Shown: positions 17,342 through 26,730, counted from the first letter of the stretch. The stretch is DNA of 64,000 bases from Cupriavidus gilardii (GCF_013314895.1 NZ_JABTYE010000006.1:124001-188000), one strand, 5' to 3'. Made by a program: numbers and translations. The notes: a model not told the origin generated them from the letters alone.

Positions 17342-17366
17342 GGGCGGACGATACCCGCTCCTGACT

Positions 17367-17382
17367 TGTTCCACGTGAAACA
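17367..17382. promoter_or_regulatory. parS site 3 upstream of mnmG
   Basis: TGTTCCACGTGAAACA, identical to site 1, starting 41 bases after site 2. Confidence 0.92.
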
Positions 17383-17406
17383 TTCGAACCGAACCGCCGC
17401 CCCGTG

Positions 17407-17422
17407 TGTTCCACGTGAAACA
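17407..17422. promoter_or_regulatory. parS site 4 upstream of mnmG
   Basis: TGTTCCACGTGAAACA, starting 40 bases after site 3. It abuts the terminator of the neighbouring operon. Confidence 0.92.
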
Positions 17423-17453
17423 AAAAAGGCCGGGCCACTGGCCCAGCCTTTCC
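17422..17453 (-). terminator. Terminator after the Bug/amidohydrolase operon
   Basis: The minus strand forms AGGCTGGGCC-AGT-GGCCCGGCCT, with one imperfect pair, followed by six T residues. It insulates the parS/mnmG region from the operon upstream. Confidence 0.85.
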
Positions 17454-17497
17454 ATATGATGAGACTCCCCGGCCCCGTTACTCAGGGCCCCAAGGAA

Positions 17498-18352
17498 TCA
17501 CCGCTGCTGCCGCAAGTAGTCCGCCACCCGCTCCAGCAGCAGCCCCATATCCCGCTGCACCGTGCCGAAGTTGGCATTGCGCTCGCGGGTCCGCTCATCC
17601 ATATACAGCGGGCGACGGATCTCGATCTGCAGGCTGTGCCGGCGCTCCGCCGGCCGGCCGATCTGGGCGATCAGCTGCACACCCTTGTACGGATCGTTGC
17701 GCGCCACCGTGTAGCCCATGTCCCGCAGACCCAACTCGATCAGCCCGACGAACTCGGGATCGCAGGTTGTGCCGTCGCGGTCGCCCAGCACAAAGTCGGC
17801 CAGCGGGTGTGGACTGACCTTCTTCAGGCGCTCGTAGGCATTGTTCGGCATCGAGTGCAGATTCAGATGCCAGACCGCGCCGAAGCGGCGATAGGTCGCG
17901 TCCACCGCTTCTGCCAGCGCCGCATGGTACGGACGGTAGTAGTGCTCGATCCGGTTGCGCACCTCGGCCACGCTGAGCTTGCGGTCATAGATCGGGGTCG
18001 CGGCATCGATATTGCGCCACACCAGGCCAAAACCCAGCCGGGTCTTCTCGCCTGGCGCGAGCGGCTCCGGCCACGGCGCGTCCAGCAGTGCCGGGTCGAG
18101 GTCGTCCGGCATCCGGTTCGGATCGATATAGACGCGCGGAAAGTTTGCCGCGATCAGGGTGCCGCCGACCGCCGGCACCGCCTCCCACAGCGCGTCCACG
18201 TGGGTGTCCTCGCCTTCGCGCAGCCGCGCCAGCGGCGCTGCTGCGCCGAAGTCATCGGGATAGCGTGTGCCGCTGTGGGGCGAATCGCAGACCAGCGGCA
18301 GCGCTTCGCCCTCGGGCAGCCGGCGGACGATCGGTTCGAACGCCGCCGCCAT
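17498..18352 (-). CDS. N-formylglutamate amidohydrolase
   Basis: This family hydrolyses N-formyl-L-glutamate to glutamate and formate, the last step of one histidine breakdown route. The 284-residue protein shows CDSPHSGTRYP near the start, EGEDTHVDALWEAVP, then ANFPRVYIDPNR and HLNLHSMPNN, which carry the metal-binding and active-site residues of the family. The start codon overlaps the Bug gene stop by one base, so the two are translated together. No hut genes are nearby, so the true substrate could be another N-acyl amino acid delivered by the receptor. Confidence 0.88.
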   Translation of the reverse strand: MAAAFEPIVRRLPEGEALPLVCDSPHSGTRYPDDFGAAAPLARLREGEDTHVDALWEAVPAVGGTLIAANFPRVYIDPNRMPDDLDPALLDAPWPEPLAPGEKTRLGFGLVWRNIDAATPIYDRKLSVAEVRNRIEHYYRPYHAALAEAVDATYRRFGAVWHLNLHSMPNNAYERLKKVSPHPLADFVLGDRDGTTCDPEFVGLIELGLRDMGYTVARNDPYKGVQLIAQIGRPAERRHSLQIEIRRPLYMDERTRERNANFGTVQRDMGLLLERVADYLRQQR

Positions 18353-19356
18353 CAGTTCAGCTCGATCTTCGCGGTCTTGGCCACGCGCGCATAGCGGGCC
18401 ATCGCCTGCTCGATCTGCGCCTTGAACTGCTCCGGCGTGGTCGGCACCAGCGTGCCGCCGGATTCCTCGACCTTGCGCTTGAAGTCCGGGTTCTGCATGG
18501 CCTTGTGGATGGCGGCGTTCAGCTTGGCGACCACCGGCGCCGGCGTGCCGGCGGGCGCGACGATGCCGAACCAGCCGCCCTCGCCCATGTCCTTGAAGCC
18601 CAGTTCGGCATAGGTCGGCACGTCGGGCAGTTGCGCCGAGCGGCTGGCGCCCAGCACGGCCAACGCACGCAGTCGGCCGCCCTTGACGTGCGGCAGCGTC
18701 GACGACAGGTTGTCGGTGATCGCGTTGACCTGCCCCGCTACCGCGTCGTTCAGTGCCAGACCGGCGCCCTTGTACGGCACATGCAGCAGATCGATACCGG
18801 ACAGCATCATGAAGTTCTCGATATTCACATGGCCGAGCGAGCCGGCGCCCGGCGAGGCAAAGCTGTACTTGCCCGGATTCGCCTTGGCCAGCGCGATGAA
18901 TTCCTTCATGTTCTTTGCCGGCACGCTGGGATGCACTGCGAACACGCTGGGGATCGCAACAACGTTGGTCACCGGCACGAAATCCTTGATCGGGTCATAG
19001 CTGAGCTTCGGATAGACGGCCGGGTTCGAGCCATGCGTGCTGACCGTCGCCATGCCGATGGTGTAGCCGTCCGGCGCTGAACGGGCCACTTCCCCCATGC
19101 CCAGCGAGCCGCCCGCCCCACCCTTGTTCTCCACGACGATGGACTGACCCAGCTCGCGGCCGGCGTATTCCGCAACCAGGCGCGCCGACAGATCGGTGGA
19201 GCCGCCGGCAGCGAACGGCACGATCAGACGGATCGGGCGGCTGGGATAGTTGGACGGCGCGGCGCTTGCCGTGGCGGGCAGCAGCACGGCAGCGCCGATG
19301 GCGGCGGTCACGGAGGACAGCACAAAGCGACGACGCGTGGTATCGGCTCGATTCAT
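18352..19356 (-). CDS. Bug-family (TctC-like) periplasmic solute receptor
   Basis: A tripartite tricarboxylate-type solute-binding protein of 334 residues. The N-terminus MNRADTTRRRFVLSS followed by a hydrophobic stretch ending ATASA looks like a twin-arginine or Sec signal. The mature part has the Bug motifs YPSRPIRLIVPFAAGGSTD and GGAGGSLGMGEVA, and SFASPGAGSLGH around the ligand pocket. AAGGAG precedes the ATG at 19356. Bug ligands are usually carboxylates or amino acids. No TctAB membrane partner is in the window. A LysR gene is divergent 204 bases away. Confidence 0.93.
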   Translation of the reverse strand: MNRADTTRRRFVLSSVTAAIGAAVLLPATASAAPSNYPSRPIRLIVPFAAGGSTDLSARLVAEYAGRELGQSIVVENKGGAGGSLGMGEVARSAPDGYTIGMATVSTHGSNPAVYPKLSYDPIKDFVPVTNVVAIPSVFAVHPSVPAKNMKEFIALAKANPGKYSFASPGAGSLGHVNIENFMMLSGIDLLHVPYKGAGLALNDAVAGQVNAITDNLSSTLPHVKGGRLRALAVLGASRSAQLPDVPTYAELGFKDMGEGGWFGIVAPAGTPAPVVAKLNAAIHKAMQNPDFKRKVEESGGTLVPTTPEQFKAQIEQAMARYARVAKTAKIELN

Positions 19357-19560
19357 GGCGATTTTCTCCTTGGAATTGCCTTGTGTTTGTTTTGGCAGAG
19401 GTGCCGGCTGAGGCCCACAGACGGCCTCGCGACGCGTCAAGTGTCGGGCAGTTTACCGAGCGTGCACAAACGACTATATTGCACGCTTCCATTACCAAAG
19501 CTCATCCTCGGTGCGTGCAGAAGGTCACAGCGCCCAAGCGCCCGAGGGGTGAAGGTCAGC

Positions 19561-20505
19561 ATGCGCCTGCGATCCCCGTCGATGTCCGAATTGCACGCCT
19601 TTGCTACCGCGGCACGGTTGGGCAGCTTCACACGCGCAGCCGAGGAGCTGTGCGTCACACAAGGGGCGATCAGTCGGGCGATCGCCCGGCTGGAGGCGCA
19701 TTTCGGCCAGCCGCTGGTCCAGCGCAACGCGCATCGGCTGGTGCTGACCGCAGCAGGCCGCAACTTCCTGCAGGCGGTGGCCGAGCCGCTGGCGGCGATC
19801 GAATCGGCCAGCGCGGCGCTGCTTGCCGGCGACCGCCAGCATCATCTGACGCTGTCCGCCCTGCCCACACTCGCCAGCGTCTGGCTGGTGCCACGGTTGC
19901 CGGACTTCCACCGGCGCCATCCCGACATCCGTCTCGACTTCGTGCCCTACCGGCGCGACGAGGATTTCTCGGGCCCGGCGCCGGACGCGGCGCTGCTGGC
20001 CGGCACCGCCAACAGCTGGCCCAATCTGCAGGTCGACTATGTGATCGGCAGCGAGATGGTGCCGGTGTGCCACCCGGAGCGCGCGCGGCTGCGTCACGAG
20101 GCCGGCCGCTGGCTGACGCCGGCCGACCTGCTGCAGGAGCCGCTGCTCTTTCACACCGGCGCGCCCGCGAACTGGCAGCACTGGTTCCATGCGGCTGGCG
20201 TACCCAACGCTGCGCCCACGCTGACCACAGGATTCGACCAGGTCTCGATCCTGGTGCAGGCGGTCAAGGCGGATATCGGCATCGCGGTACTGCAGCGCTG
20301 CCTGGTGCGTGACGAGATCGCAGCCGGCCGGGTGGTGGCGCCGTTCGACCTGCCGATCCGGCTGACGCGCGGCTATTTTTTGTGCGCACCCCGGGAGCGG
20401 CGCGACCACCCTGCCCTGAACCGCTTCCGCGAATGGCTGCTGGAAACGGCGGCACAGGATCCCGACGTCGTGCGAATCCGGCACAACGATTCACCGGATA
20501 AATGA
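19561..20505 (+). CDS. LysR-family regulator, GcvA-like
   Basis: A 314-residue transcription factor. The winged helix-turn-helix occupies residues 8-65 (LHAFATAARLGSFTRAAEEL, then VTQGAISRAIARLE), followed by the LysR effector domain. It is divergent from the Bug/amidohydrolase operon and most likely controls it. The start at 19561 (MRLRSPSMSE) is preferred to the open extension from 19381 because it gives the usual LysR length. Its ligand cannot be deduced. Confidence 0.9.
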   Translation: MRLRSPSMSELHAFATAARLGSFTRAAEELCVTQGAISRAIARLEAHFGQPLVQRNAHRLVLTAAGRNFLQAVAEPLAAIESASAALLAGDRQHHLTLSALPTLASVWLVPRLPDFHRRHPDIRLDFVPYRRDEDFSGPAPDAALLAGTANSWPNLQVDYVIGSEMVPVCHPERARLRHEAGRWLTPADLLQEPLLFHTGAPANWQHWFHAAGVPNAAPTLTTGFDQVSILVQAVKADIGIAVLQRCLVRDEIAAGRVVAPFDLPIRLTRGYFLCAPRERRDHPALNRFREWLLETAAQDPDVVRIRHNDSPDK

Positions 20506-20578
20506 CGCATTCAAATATCAACGGCCAACCATCAATAGCGATAATTTAATTCACCGACGCATCGCGCCCTTGAATGAC

Positions 20579-20602
20579 AACGGCGCGCCGAAGCGCGCCG
20601 TT
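20579..20602. terminator. Hairpin between convergent LysR and livF genes
   Basis: AACGGCGCGC-CGAA-GCGCGCCGTT is a perfect ten-base-pair stem; the minus strand has a stable TTCG loop. No T run follows, so termination efficiency is uncertain, but it could serve both genes. Confidence 0.6.
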
Positions 20603-20628
20603 ATTCATCGCACAAATGGAGGCGCCGA

Positions 20629-21372
20629 TCAGGCCGCCTTCTTCGCCAACCCTAGATAGGTCTCGATGACACGCGGATCGGCGGCCAACTCGTCGGCAGG
20701 CCCGGCCATCGCAATCTCTCCCGTCTCGATCACATAGCCGTAGTCGGCCACCTGCAACGCCGCGCGCGCGTTCTGCTCGATCAGCAGCGTCGCCACGCCC
20801 GTGCGGCGCAGGTCGTTGATGATGTGAAAGATCTCCTTGACGATCAGCGGCGCGAGGCCAAGGCTGGGCTCGTCCAGCATCAGCAGCTCGGGCTTGGCCA
20901 TCAGCGCGCGGCCGACCGCCAGCATCTGGCGCTCGCCGCCGGACAGCGTGCCGGCGTCCTGGCGCGCGCGCTCGCGCAGCCGCGGGAACAGCTGGTAGAC
21001 CACGTCCATCTGGTCCAGGAAGTTCTTCTCGCCGGCGCGCTTGCGGCGGAAGGCGCCGAGACGCAGATTGTCCTCGACGCTCATCGAGCCGAACAGCTCG
21101 CGCTTTTCCGGCACCAGGCACATGCCGCGCGCGACCCGGCCCTCGACCGGAATGCCCGCCATGTCGTGGCCCAGATAGGAGACCGTGCCCGTGGACGAGC
21201 CGGTCGGCGGCAGCGCCCCCATGATCGCGTTCAGCATGGTGGACTTGCCGGCGCCATTGGGGCCGATCACCGTGACGATCTTGCCCGCCTCGACCGACAG
21301 GCTGGCGCCGTGCACCGCCTCGACCTTGCCATAGCGGACATGCAGGTCCTTCACTTCCAGAATCACGCTCAC
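20629..21372 (-). CDS. livF: Branched-chain amino-acid ABC transporter, ATPase LivF (system 1)
   Basis: Cytosolic ATPase of a high-affinity amino-acid importer; 247 residues. Walker A GPNGAGKST, signature LSGGERQ and Walker B LLMLDEPSLGLAP are intact. The start is GTG at 21372 with GGGAGCG upstream. It is the last gene of system 1, 17 bases after the livM-livG fusion gene. Confidence 0.95.
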   Translation of the reverse strand: MSVILEVKDLHVRYGKVEAVHGASLSVEAGKIVTVIGPNGAGKSTMLNAIMGALPPTGSSTGTVSYLGHDMAGIPVEGRVARGMCLVPEKRELFGSMSVEDNLRLGAFRRKRAGEKNFLDQMDVVYQLFPRLRERARQDAGTLSGGERQMLAVGRALMAKPELLMLDEPSLGLAPLIVKEIFHIINDLRRTGVATLLIEQNARAALQVADYGYVIETGEIAMAGPADELAADPRVIETYLGLAKKAA

Positions 21373-21389
21373 CGATCGCTCCCCGATTC

Positions 21390-23273
21390 TTATTCCACGC
21401 CGCCCAGATAGGCCTCGAGCACCGCGGGGTTCTTCTGCACGTCCTCCGGCACGCCCTCGGCGATGCGCGTGCCGAATTCCATCACCACCAGCCGGTCGGT
21501 CAGATTCATCACGAAGTCCATGTCGTGTTCGACCAGCAGCACGCTCATGCCCTCGCCCTTGAGCTTGCGCAGCAGTTCGGCCAGCGCCTGCTTTTCCTTG
21601 TATCGCAGGCCCGCGGCCGGCTCATCCAGCAGCAGCAGCGCGGGATCGCAGCACAACGCGCGAGCGATCTCGAGAATGCGTTGCTGGCCGAGTGCCAGGC
21701 TGCCCGCTTCCATGTACATGCAGTCGGCCAGGCCCACGCGCTCGAGCTGGCGCCTGGCCTCGAACAACAGCTTGGCCTCCTCGCCGCGGTTCATCCGCAG
21801 GATCGCCGCCGATACGCCGCCCTGGGGCCGGTAGTCGCCGCGCAGATGCGCGCCGATCGCGACGTTCTCCAGCACCGTCATGGTCGGCAGCAGATGCACG
21901 TGCTGGAAGGTGCGGCCGATGCCGCGCTTGACGATCTCGCGCGACGGCAGATTGGTGATCGCCTCGCCGCGATAGAGGACCTCGCCGCGGGTCACCGGCA
22001 GCACGCCGGTGACCAGGTTGAAGGTGGTCGACTTGCCCGCGCCGTTGGGCCCGATCAGGCCGACGATCTCGCCGGCGCGCACCTGGAAGCTGACGTCATT
22101 GACCGCCACCAGCCCGCCGAACTCCTTGCGCGCGGCGCGCACGTCGAGGATCAACTCGCCGGTCTGCGGTTTCTGCCGCACCGGCAGCGCGGCGGCCTGC
22201 TCCGGCGCACGTACCGGCGGCCCGCTGGGCCACGCCTTGCGCAGGAAGGGCCACAGTCCGTCGCGCGCGTACTGCAGCAGCAATACCAGCAGCACGCCGA
22301 ACACGATGATCTCGAAGTTGCCGTTGGCGCCGAGCAGCTTGGGGAGCACGCCCTGCAGCATGTCCTTCAGGATGGTCAGGATGCCGGCGCCGAGCACTGC
22401 GCCCCAGACGTGACCGACGCCGCCGACCACCGCCATGAACAGATATTCGATGCCGTAGTTCAGGCCGAACGGCGTCGGGTTCACCGCGCGCTGCAGATGC
22501 GCGTACAGAAAGCCCGAGATGCAGGCCAGCACCGCGGCGACGACGAACACCACCACCTTCATCCACGCGGTATTGACGCCCATCGCCTCGGCCATCACGC
22601 CGCCGCCCTTGAGCGCACGAATGGCGCGGCCGGGACGCGAATCGAGCAGGTTCTGCATCGCCAGCACCGCGAGCAGCACCACCACCCAGATCAGATAGAA
22701 CATCGAGCGGCCGGACTGCAGCTCGAAGCCCAGCAGCGACAGCACCGGGATGCCGTTCAGACCGTCGTATTTGCCGAGGAATTCCAGATTGCCGAACAGG
22801 AAGAACAGCGACAGTCCCCATGCGATCGTTGCCAGCGGCAGGTAATGCCCGGACATTCGCATCGTGATCAGCCCGATCACATAGGCCGACGCCATCGTGA
22901 TCACCAGGCCGACCAGCAGGCCGAACCACGGCGACAGCCCGTATTGCGTGGTCAGGTAGGCGGTGCTGTAGGCGCCGAGCCCGACGAAGGCCGCCTGCCC
23001 GAACGAGGTCATGCCGCCGACGCCGGTCAGCAGCACCAGGCCGATCGCGACGATGCTGTACAGGCCGATGTAGTTGCCGAGCGTGATCCAGAACTCCGGC
23101 GTCGGCAGCACCGGCAGCAGCGCCAGGATCGCCGCGAACGCGATCAGCAGCAGCCGGTTGCGCAGGTTGGCGCTGCCGGAGGCCGGAGCCGCCGCCGGGA
23201 TGGGCTGCGTTGCCGCCGCCGTGTCGGACGCCTGCTGCGTCCCTGTTGTGCGTGTGGCTTGCCGTTGCATCAT
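21390..23273 (-). CDS. Fused LivM permease and LivG ATPase (system 1)
   Basis: One 627-residue frame joins a LivM permease (about residues 40-345, with GVGGMTSFGQAAFVGLGAY) to a LivG ATPase (about 372-627). The ATPase half has Walker A GPNGAGKST at 408-416, the family-type signature SLALGQQR at 525-532 and Walker B LLLLDEP at 546-552. The linker is PVRAPEQAAALPVRQKPQ. The ATG at 23273 overlaps the livH stop by four bases. A weaker alternative is ATG at 23270. LivM-LivG fusions occur in some proteobacteria; here the link puts permease and one ATPase in a fixed ratio. Confidence 0.93.
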   Translation of the reverse strand: MMQRQATRTTGTQQASDTAAATQPIPAAAPASGSANLRNRLLLIAFAAILALLPVLPTPEFWITLGNYIGLYSIVAIGLVLLTGVGGMTSFGQAAFVGLGAYSTAYLTTQYGLSPWFGLLVGLVITMASAYVIGLITMRMSGHYLPLATIAWGLSLFFLFGNLEFLGKYDGLNGIPVLSLLGFELQSGRSMFYLIWVVVLLAVLAMQNLLDSRPGRAIRALKGGGVMAEAMGVNTAWMKVVVFVVAAVLACISGFLYAHLQRAVNPTPFGLNYGIEYLFMAVVGGVGHVWGAVLGAGILTILKDMLQGVLPKLLGANGNFEIIVFGVLLVLLLQYARDGLWPFLRKAWPSGPPVRAPEQAAALPVRQKPQTGELILDVRAARKEFGGLVAVNDVSFQVRAGEIVGLIGPNGAGKSTTFNLVTGVLPVTRGEVLYRGEAITNLPSREIVKRGIGRTFQHVHLLPTMTVLENVAIGAHLRGDYRPQGGVSAAILRMNRGEEAKLLFEARRQLERVGLADCMYMEAGSLALGQQRILEIARALCCDPALLLLDEPAAGLRYKEKQALAELLRKLKGEGMSVLLVEHDMDFVMNLTDRLVVMEFGTRIAEGVPEDVQKNPAVLEAYLGGVE

Positions 23274-24322
23274 TCCTCGTCTTCCACATGTTTGCTGGTC
23301 AGCGAGCGCCACAGCAGCACCGGAATGATCAGCGTGAACACGATGACCTCCTTGAACGCACTGGCCCAGAAGGACGAATAGGATTCGAGCAGGCCCACCA
23401 GCAGCGCGCCGGCGGCCGCCACCGGATAGCTGACCAGCCCGCCGACGATCGCGCCGACGAAGCCCTTCAGGCCGATCAGGAAGCCGGACTCGTAATAGAC
23501 GGTGGTCAGCGGGGCGATCAGGATGCCGCACAGCGCGCCCATCGCGGCGGCCAGCGTGAACGACAGCCGGCCCGCCTGCGTGGTGCCGATGCCGACCAGG
23601 CGCGCGCCCAGCCGGTTGACCGCGGTCGCGCGCAGCGCCTTGCCGGTCAGCGTGCGGTCGAAATAGAAGTACAGCGCGGCGATCAGCAGCGCGGAGACGC
23701 CGATCACCCACAGGCTCTGGCCCGATACCGACAGCGCGCCGACGTCGAAGCGCGCGTCGGAGAATGCGGTGGTGCGCGAACCTTCGGCGCCGAACATCAC
23801 CAGCCCCAGGCCGACCAGCGCGAAGTGCACGCCGACCGAGACGATCAGCAGCACCAGCGTGCTCGCCTCGGCCAGCGGCTGGTAGGCGATGCGATACAGC
23901 ATCGGGCCCATCGGCACCACGATCAGCAGCGTCAGCGCGATCTGCGCCAGCATCGGCAGCGGCTGCGCGCCGTAGGCCTGCGTCAGCCAGTGCACCGCGA
24001 ACGGAAAGACCAGGTACTTGCCGGCCAGCACCGCCAGCCGGCGGCCGGCGCTGCGGCGCAGTTCGGCGCTGCGCAGCACGGTGGCGCCCTCGTAGACGAA
24101 GGTCAGCACGCCCATCGCCACCAGCAGCCACGAGGTCTGCGGTGCATGGCCGGCCTGCATCACCGCCAGCGTCAGCGCGCCGTAGGCGACGAACTCCCCT
24201 TGCGGGATGAAGATGACGCGGGTCACCGAAAACACCAGCACCAGGGCCAGCGCCAACAGCGCGTAGATCGCGCCGGAGGTGATGCCGTCCTGAGCCAGGA
24301 TGGCCGCAATCGAGAGGTCCAT
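23270..24322 (-). CDS. livH: Branched-chain amino-acid ABC permease LivH (system 1)
   Basis: Inner-membrane permease of 350 residues, starting MDLSIAAILAQDGITSGAIYALLALALV. It is longer than most LivH proteins because of an insertion around residues 65-110 (VYEGATVLRSAELRRSAGRR and following). GAGGAG directly precedes the ATG. It overlaps the livM-livG gene at its 3' end. Confidence 0.93.
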   Translation of the reverse strand: MDLSIAAILAQDGITSGAIYALLALALVLVFSVTRVIFIPQGEFVAYGALTLAVMQAGHAPQTSWLLVAMGVLTFVYEGATVLRSAELRRSAGRRLAVLAGKYLVFPFAVHWLTQAYGAQPLPMLAQIALTLLIVVPMGPMLYRIAYQPLAEASTLVLLIVSVGVHFALVGLGLVMFGAEGSRTTAFSDARFDVGALSVSGQSLWVIGVSALLIAALYFYFDRTLTGKALRATAVNRLGARLVGIGTTQAGRLSFTLAAAMGALCGILIAPLTTVYYESGFLIGLKGFVGAIVGGLVSYPVAAAGALLVGLLESYSSFWASAFKEVIVFTLIIPVLLWRSLTSKHVEDEE

Positions 24323-24421
24323 GATCTCCTCGAGGAGTTGCCGCGATGCAGCGAATTACGAAATAGTAAAGGTCTTACGCTACGAGGAAATCCGCGCGAA
24401 CCCTAGCGCCGGGCCTTAAAA

Positions 24422-24451
24422 CAAAAAAGGCGCATGGTGCGTCCATGCGCC
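24422..24451 (-). terminator. Terminator between livK and livH (system 1)
   Basis: The perfect nine-base-pair stem GGCGCATGG/CCATGCGCC is followed by six T residues on the minus strand, 30 bases after livK. Partial read-through would give more receptor than membrane complex. Confidence 0.92.
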
Positions 24452-24480
24452 CTGCCGCGCGGCGAGTCTGCGCAGCGTGC

Positions 24481-25629
24481 CTACTTCTGCAGCTTCCACT
24501 TGCCGTCGACGATCTGCACCATCACGCGCGAGCGCTGGTCCAGGCCCAGATGGTCGGTCGGGCTCATCGTCATGATGCCGTGCGAGACCGGCAGCTCCTT
24601 CGTCTGCTCCAGCGCATCGCGCAGCGCCTTGCGGAATTCCGGCGTGCCCGGCTGCGCCTTCTTCAGCGCGACGGGAATCGCGCGCTCGAGCAGCAGGCCG
24701 GCGTCCCAGGCGTGACCGCCGAAGGTCGAGACCTGGCCGCCGAAGGCCTTCTCGTAGGCGGTCTTGTAGGTCAGTGCCGGCTTCTTGACCGGATTGCTGT
24801 CGGGCAACTGCTCGGCGACCAGCAGCGGACCGGCCGGCAGCAGCGTGCCTTCGCAATCCTTGCCGCAGACGCGCAGGAAGTCGGGGTTGGCGACGCCGTG
24901 CGTCTGGTAGATCTTGCCCTTGTAGCCGCGCTCCTTCAGCGCCTTGGCCGGCAGCGCGGCCGGCGTGCCCGAGCCGGCGATCAGCACCGCATCGGCGTTG
25001 GCCGCCATGATCTTCAGGATCTGGCCGGTGACCGAGGTGTCGGTGCGGGCGAAGCGCTCGTTGGCCACCACCTTGATCTTGCGGATGTCCGCGACCTTGG
25101 CGAACTCCTGCGACCAGCTTTCGCCGTAGGCATCCGCGAAGCCGATGAACGCCACCGTCTTCACGTTGTTGTTGCTCATGTGCTCGGAGATCGCGGTCGC
25201 CATGTGCGAGTCGTTCTGCGGGGTCTTGAAGACCCAGGCGCGCTTGGCGTCCATCGGTTCGATGATGCGCGCCGACGCCGCCATCGTGATCATCGGCGTG
25301 CCGCTCTCGGCGACCACGTCGACCATCGCCAGCGAGTTCGGCGTCACGGTCGAGCCGACCACGGCGTCGACCTTGTCCTCGCTGATCAGCTTGCGGGTGT
25401 TCTTGACGGCGGTGGTGCTGTCCGAGGCATCGTCGAGCACGATGTATTCGACCTTCTTGCCGGCGATCTCCTTGGGCAGCAGCGTGAAGGTGTTCTTCTC
25501 GGGGATGCCCAGCGAAGCGGCGGGACCCGTCGCCGATACCGTGACCCCGACCTTGATCTGGGCCTGGGCAGCGCCGGCGCACAGACAGGCGGCGGCGATG
25601 GCCAGCATGCTGGCGCGCTTGAAATTCAT
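24481..25629 (-). CDS. livK: Branched-chain amino-acid ABC receptor LivK (system 1)
   Basis: Periplasmic receptor of 382 residues. The signal peptide is MNFKRASMLAIAAACLCAGAAQA-Q. The mature protein has the type I periplasmic fold of leucine-binding proteins (KVGVTVSATGPAASLGIPEK, then KVEYIVLDDASD). AAGGAG precedes the ATG at 25629; upstream in-frame codons lack such a site. It heads the operon livK-livH-livMG-livF. The ligand could be an amino acid or an aromatic or short-chain acid, as is common among Burkholderiales homologues. Confidence 0.93.
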   Translation of the reverse strand: MNFKRASMLAIAAACLCAGAAQAQIKVGVTVSATGPAASLGIPEKNTFTLLPKEIAGKKVEYIVLDDASDSTTAVKNTRKLISEDKVDAVVGSTVTPNSLAMVDVVAESGTPMITMAASARIIEPMDAKRAWVFKTPQNDSHMATAISEHMSNNNVKTVAFIGFADAYGESWSQEFAKVADIRKIKVVANERFARTDTSVTGQILKIMAANADAVLIAGSGTPAALPAKALKERGYKGKIYQTHGVANPDFLRVCGKDCEGTLLPAGPLLVAEQLPDSNPVKKPALTYKTAYEKAFGGQVSTFGGHAWDAGLLLERAIPVALKKAQPGTPEFRKALRDALEQTKELPVSHGIMTMSPTDHLGLDQRSRVMVQIVDGKWKLQK

Positions 25630-25971
25630 CGTGTCTCCTTCTTCTCTCAAACCGGCATGCATCGAACCGGCTTGCCACCGATCCGCGCCTGGCTTGTTGT
25701 TCCGACGGATCGTGCCGCGCTGCCTGCGCGGCTCTCCCCCGTCGTGCCCGATCCCGTCCGCGCGTGCCTTCCTTGTTGAAAGGTCGCGGCCGCTCCTCCG
25801 CGGTAGCAATGCGATTGCGACGAGGTGGGCCGACGCCGGATTTCATTCGCCGACCGAGCGGTCGGGAATTCGCACCGAGTCTAACACAGCGCCCCTTGCC
25901 GCCAAGGCAGGATTAACCCGCATCGCCAGCAGCGGCGCGCCTTTCCGAGACGCGCCGCGCGTGCGCAGCGG
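25630..25971 (-). promoter_or_regulatory. Leader and promoter region of the first liv operon
   Basis: This 342-base gap carries no gene. On the minus strand TTGGCG (25905-25900) and TAGACT (25883-25878) are 16 bases apart and could be the promoter, leaving a leader of about 240 bases. Just downstream is the dyad CCGACCG-AG-CGGTCGG near 25850-25866. Confidence 0.4.
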
Positions 25972-26730
25972 TCAGCCGACGAAGGCGTCCCAGGCCGTTT
26001 TCAGGATCAGCGCGGTCACCACCAGCAGGAAGACCTTGCGCACGAAACCGCTGCCGTGCTTCAGCGCAAGCCGACTGCCAAGCTGGCTGCCGATGACGTT
26101 GCCCACCGCCATCACCAGGCCCAGTTCCCACCAGACATGGCCCTTGAAACCGAGCAGCATCAGCGCGGCGACATTGGTGGCCAGATTGACCAGCTTGGTC
26201 GACGCGGCCGCGTGCAGGAAGTCGTAGCCGAACAGCCGCACGAACATGATCATCAGGAAGCTGCCGGTGCCCGGTCCGAAGATCCCGTCGTAGAAGCCGA
26301 TCGCCGCGCCGCCCAGCAGCGCGACCCAGCGCTCGCGCGCGCCCGACAGCGTCGGCGCATGTTCGGCACCGAGATCCTTCCTGGCCAGCGTATAGATCAG
26401 CAGGATCGCCAGCACGAAGGGCAGCAGCTTGCGCAGGGGCTCGGCCGGGACCAGCGTCAGCGTGTAGGCACCGGCCATCGAGCAGAGGAAGGCCGCCGCC
26501 ACGGCGGGCCCGGTGGCACCCCAGTAGATCCGCACGCTGCGCGCGTAGCGCACCGCGGCGTTGAAGGTGCCGGCCATCGAGGCGACCTTGGTGGTACCGA
26601 TCAGCGTCGCAGGCGCATGGTTCGGGTACGCGCTGAAGATGGCGGGAATCTGGATCAGGCCGCCGCCGCCGGCGACCGCGTCGATCAGACCGGCCAGCAA
26701 GGCGGCGGCAAAGAGGAAAGCGAACTCCAT
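25972..26730 (-). CDS. TSUP-family membrane permease (TauE/SafE type)
   Basis: Predicted inner-membrane protein of 252 residues with about eight hydrophobic segments. The family motifs GLIDAVAGGGGLIQIPAI near the N-terminus and GFYDGIFGPGTGSF in the second half are clear. The family exports or imports sulfite, sulfoacetate and other anions; the substrate here is unknown. ATG at 26730 is chosen; a GTG at 26754 would add eight residues. Neither has a strong ribosome-binding site. Confidence 0.9.
   Translation of the reverse strand: MEFAFLFAAALLAGLIDAVAGGGGLIQIPAIFSAYPNHAPATLIGTTKVASMAGTFNAAVRYARSVRIYWGATGPAVAAAFLCSMAGAYTLTLVPAEPLRKLLPFVLAILLIYTLARKDLGAEHAPTLSGARERWVALLGGAAIGFYDGIFGPGTGSFLMIMFVRLFGYDFLHAAASTKLVNLATNVAALMLLGFKGHVWWELGLVMAVGNVIGSQLGSRLALKHGSGFVRKVFLLVVTALILKTAWDAFVG

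Noticed and set aside
17205..17438. N-terminal extension of MnmG
   Set aside because: The extension is parS sequence read as protein; the ATG at 17204 has a strong ribosome-binding site and the family N-terminus.
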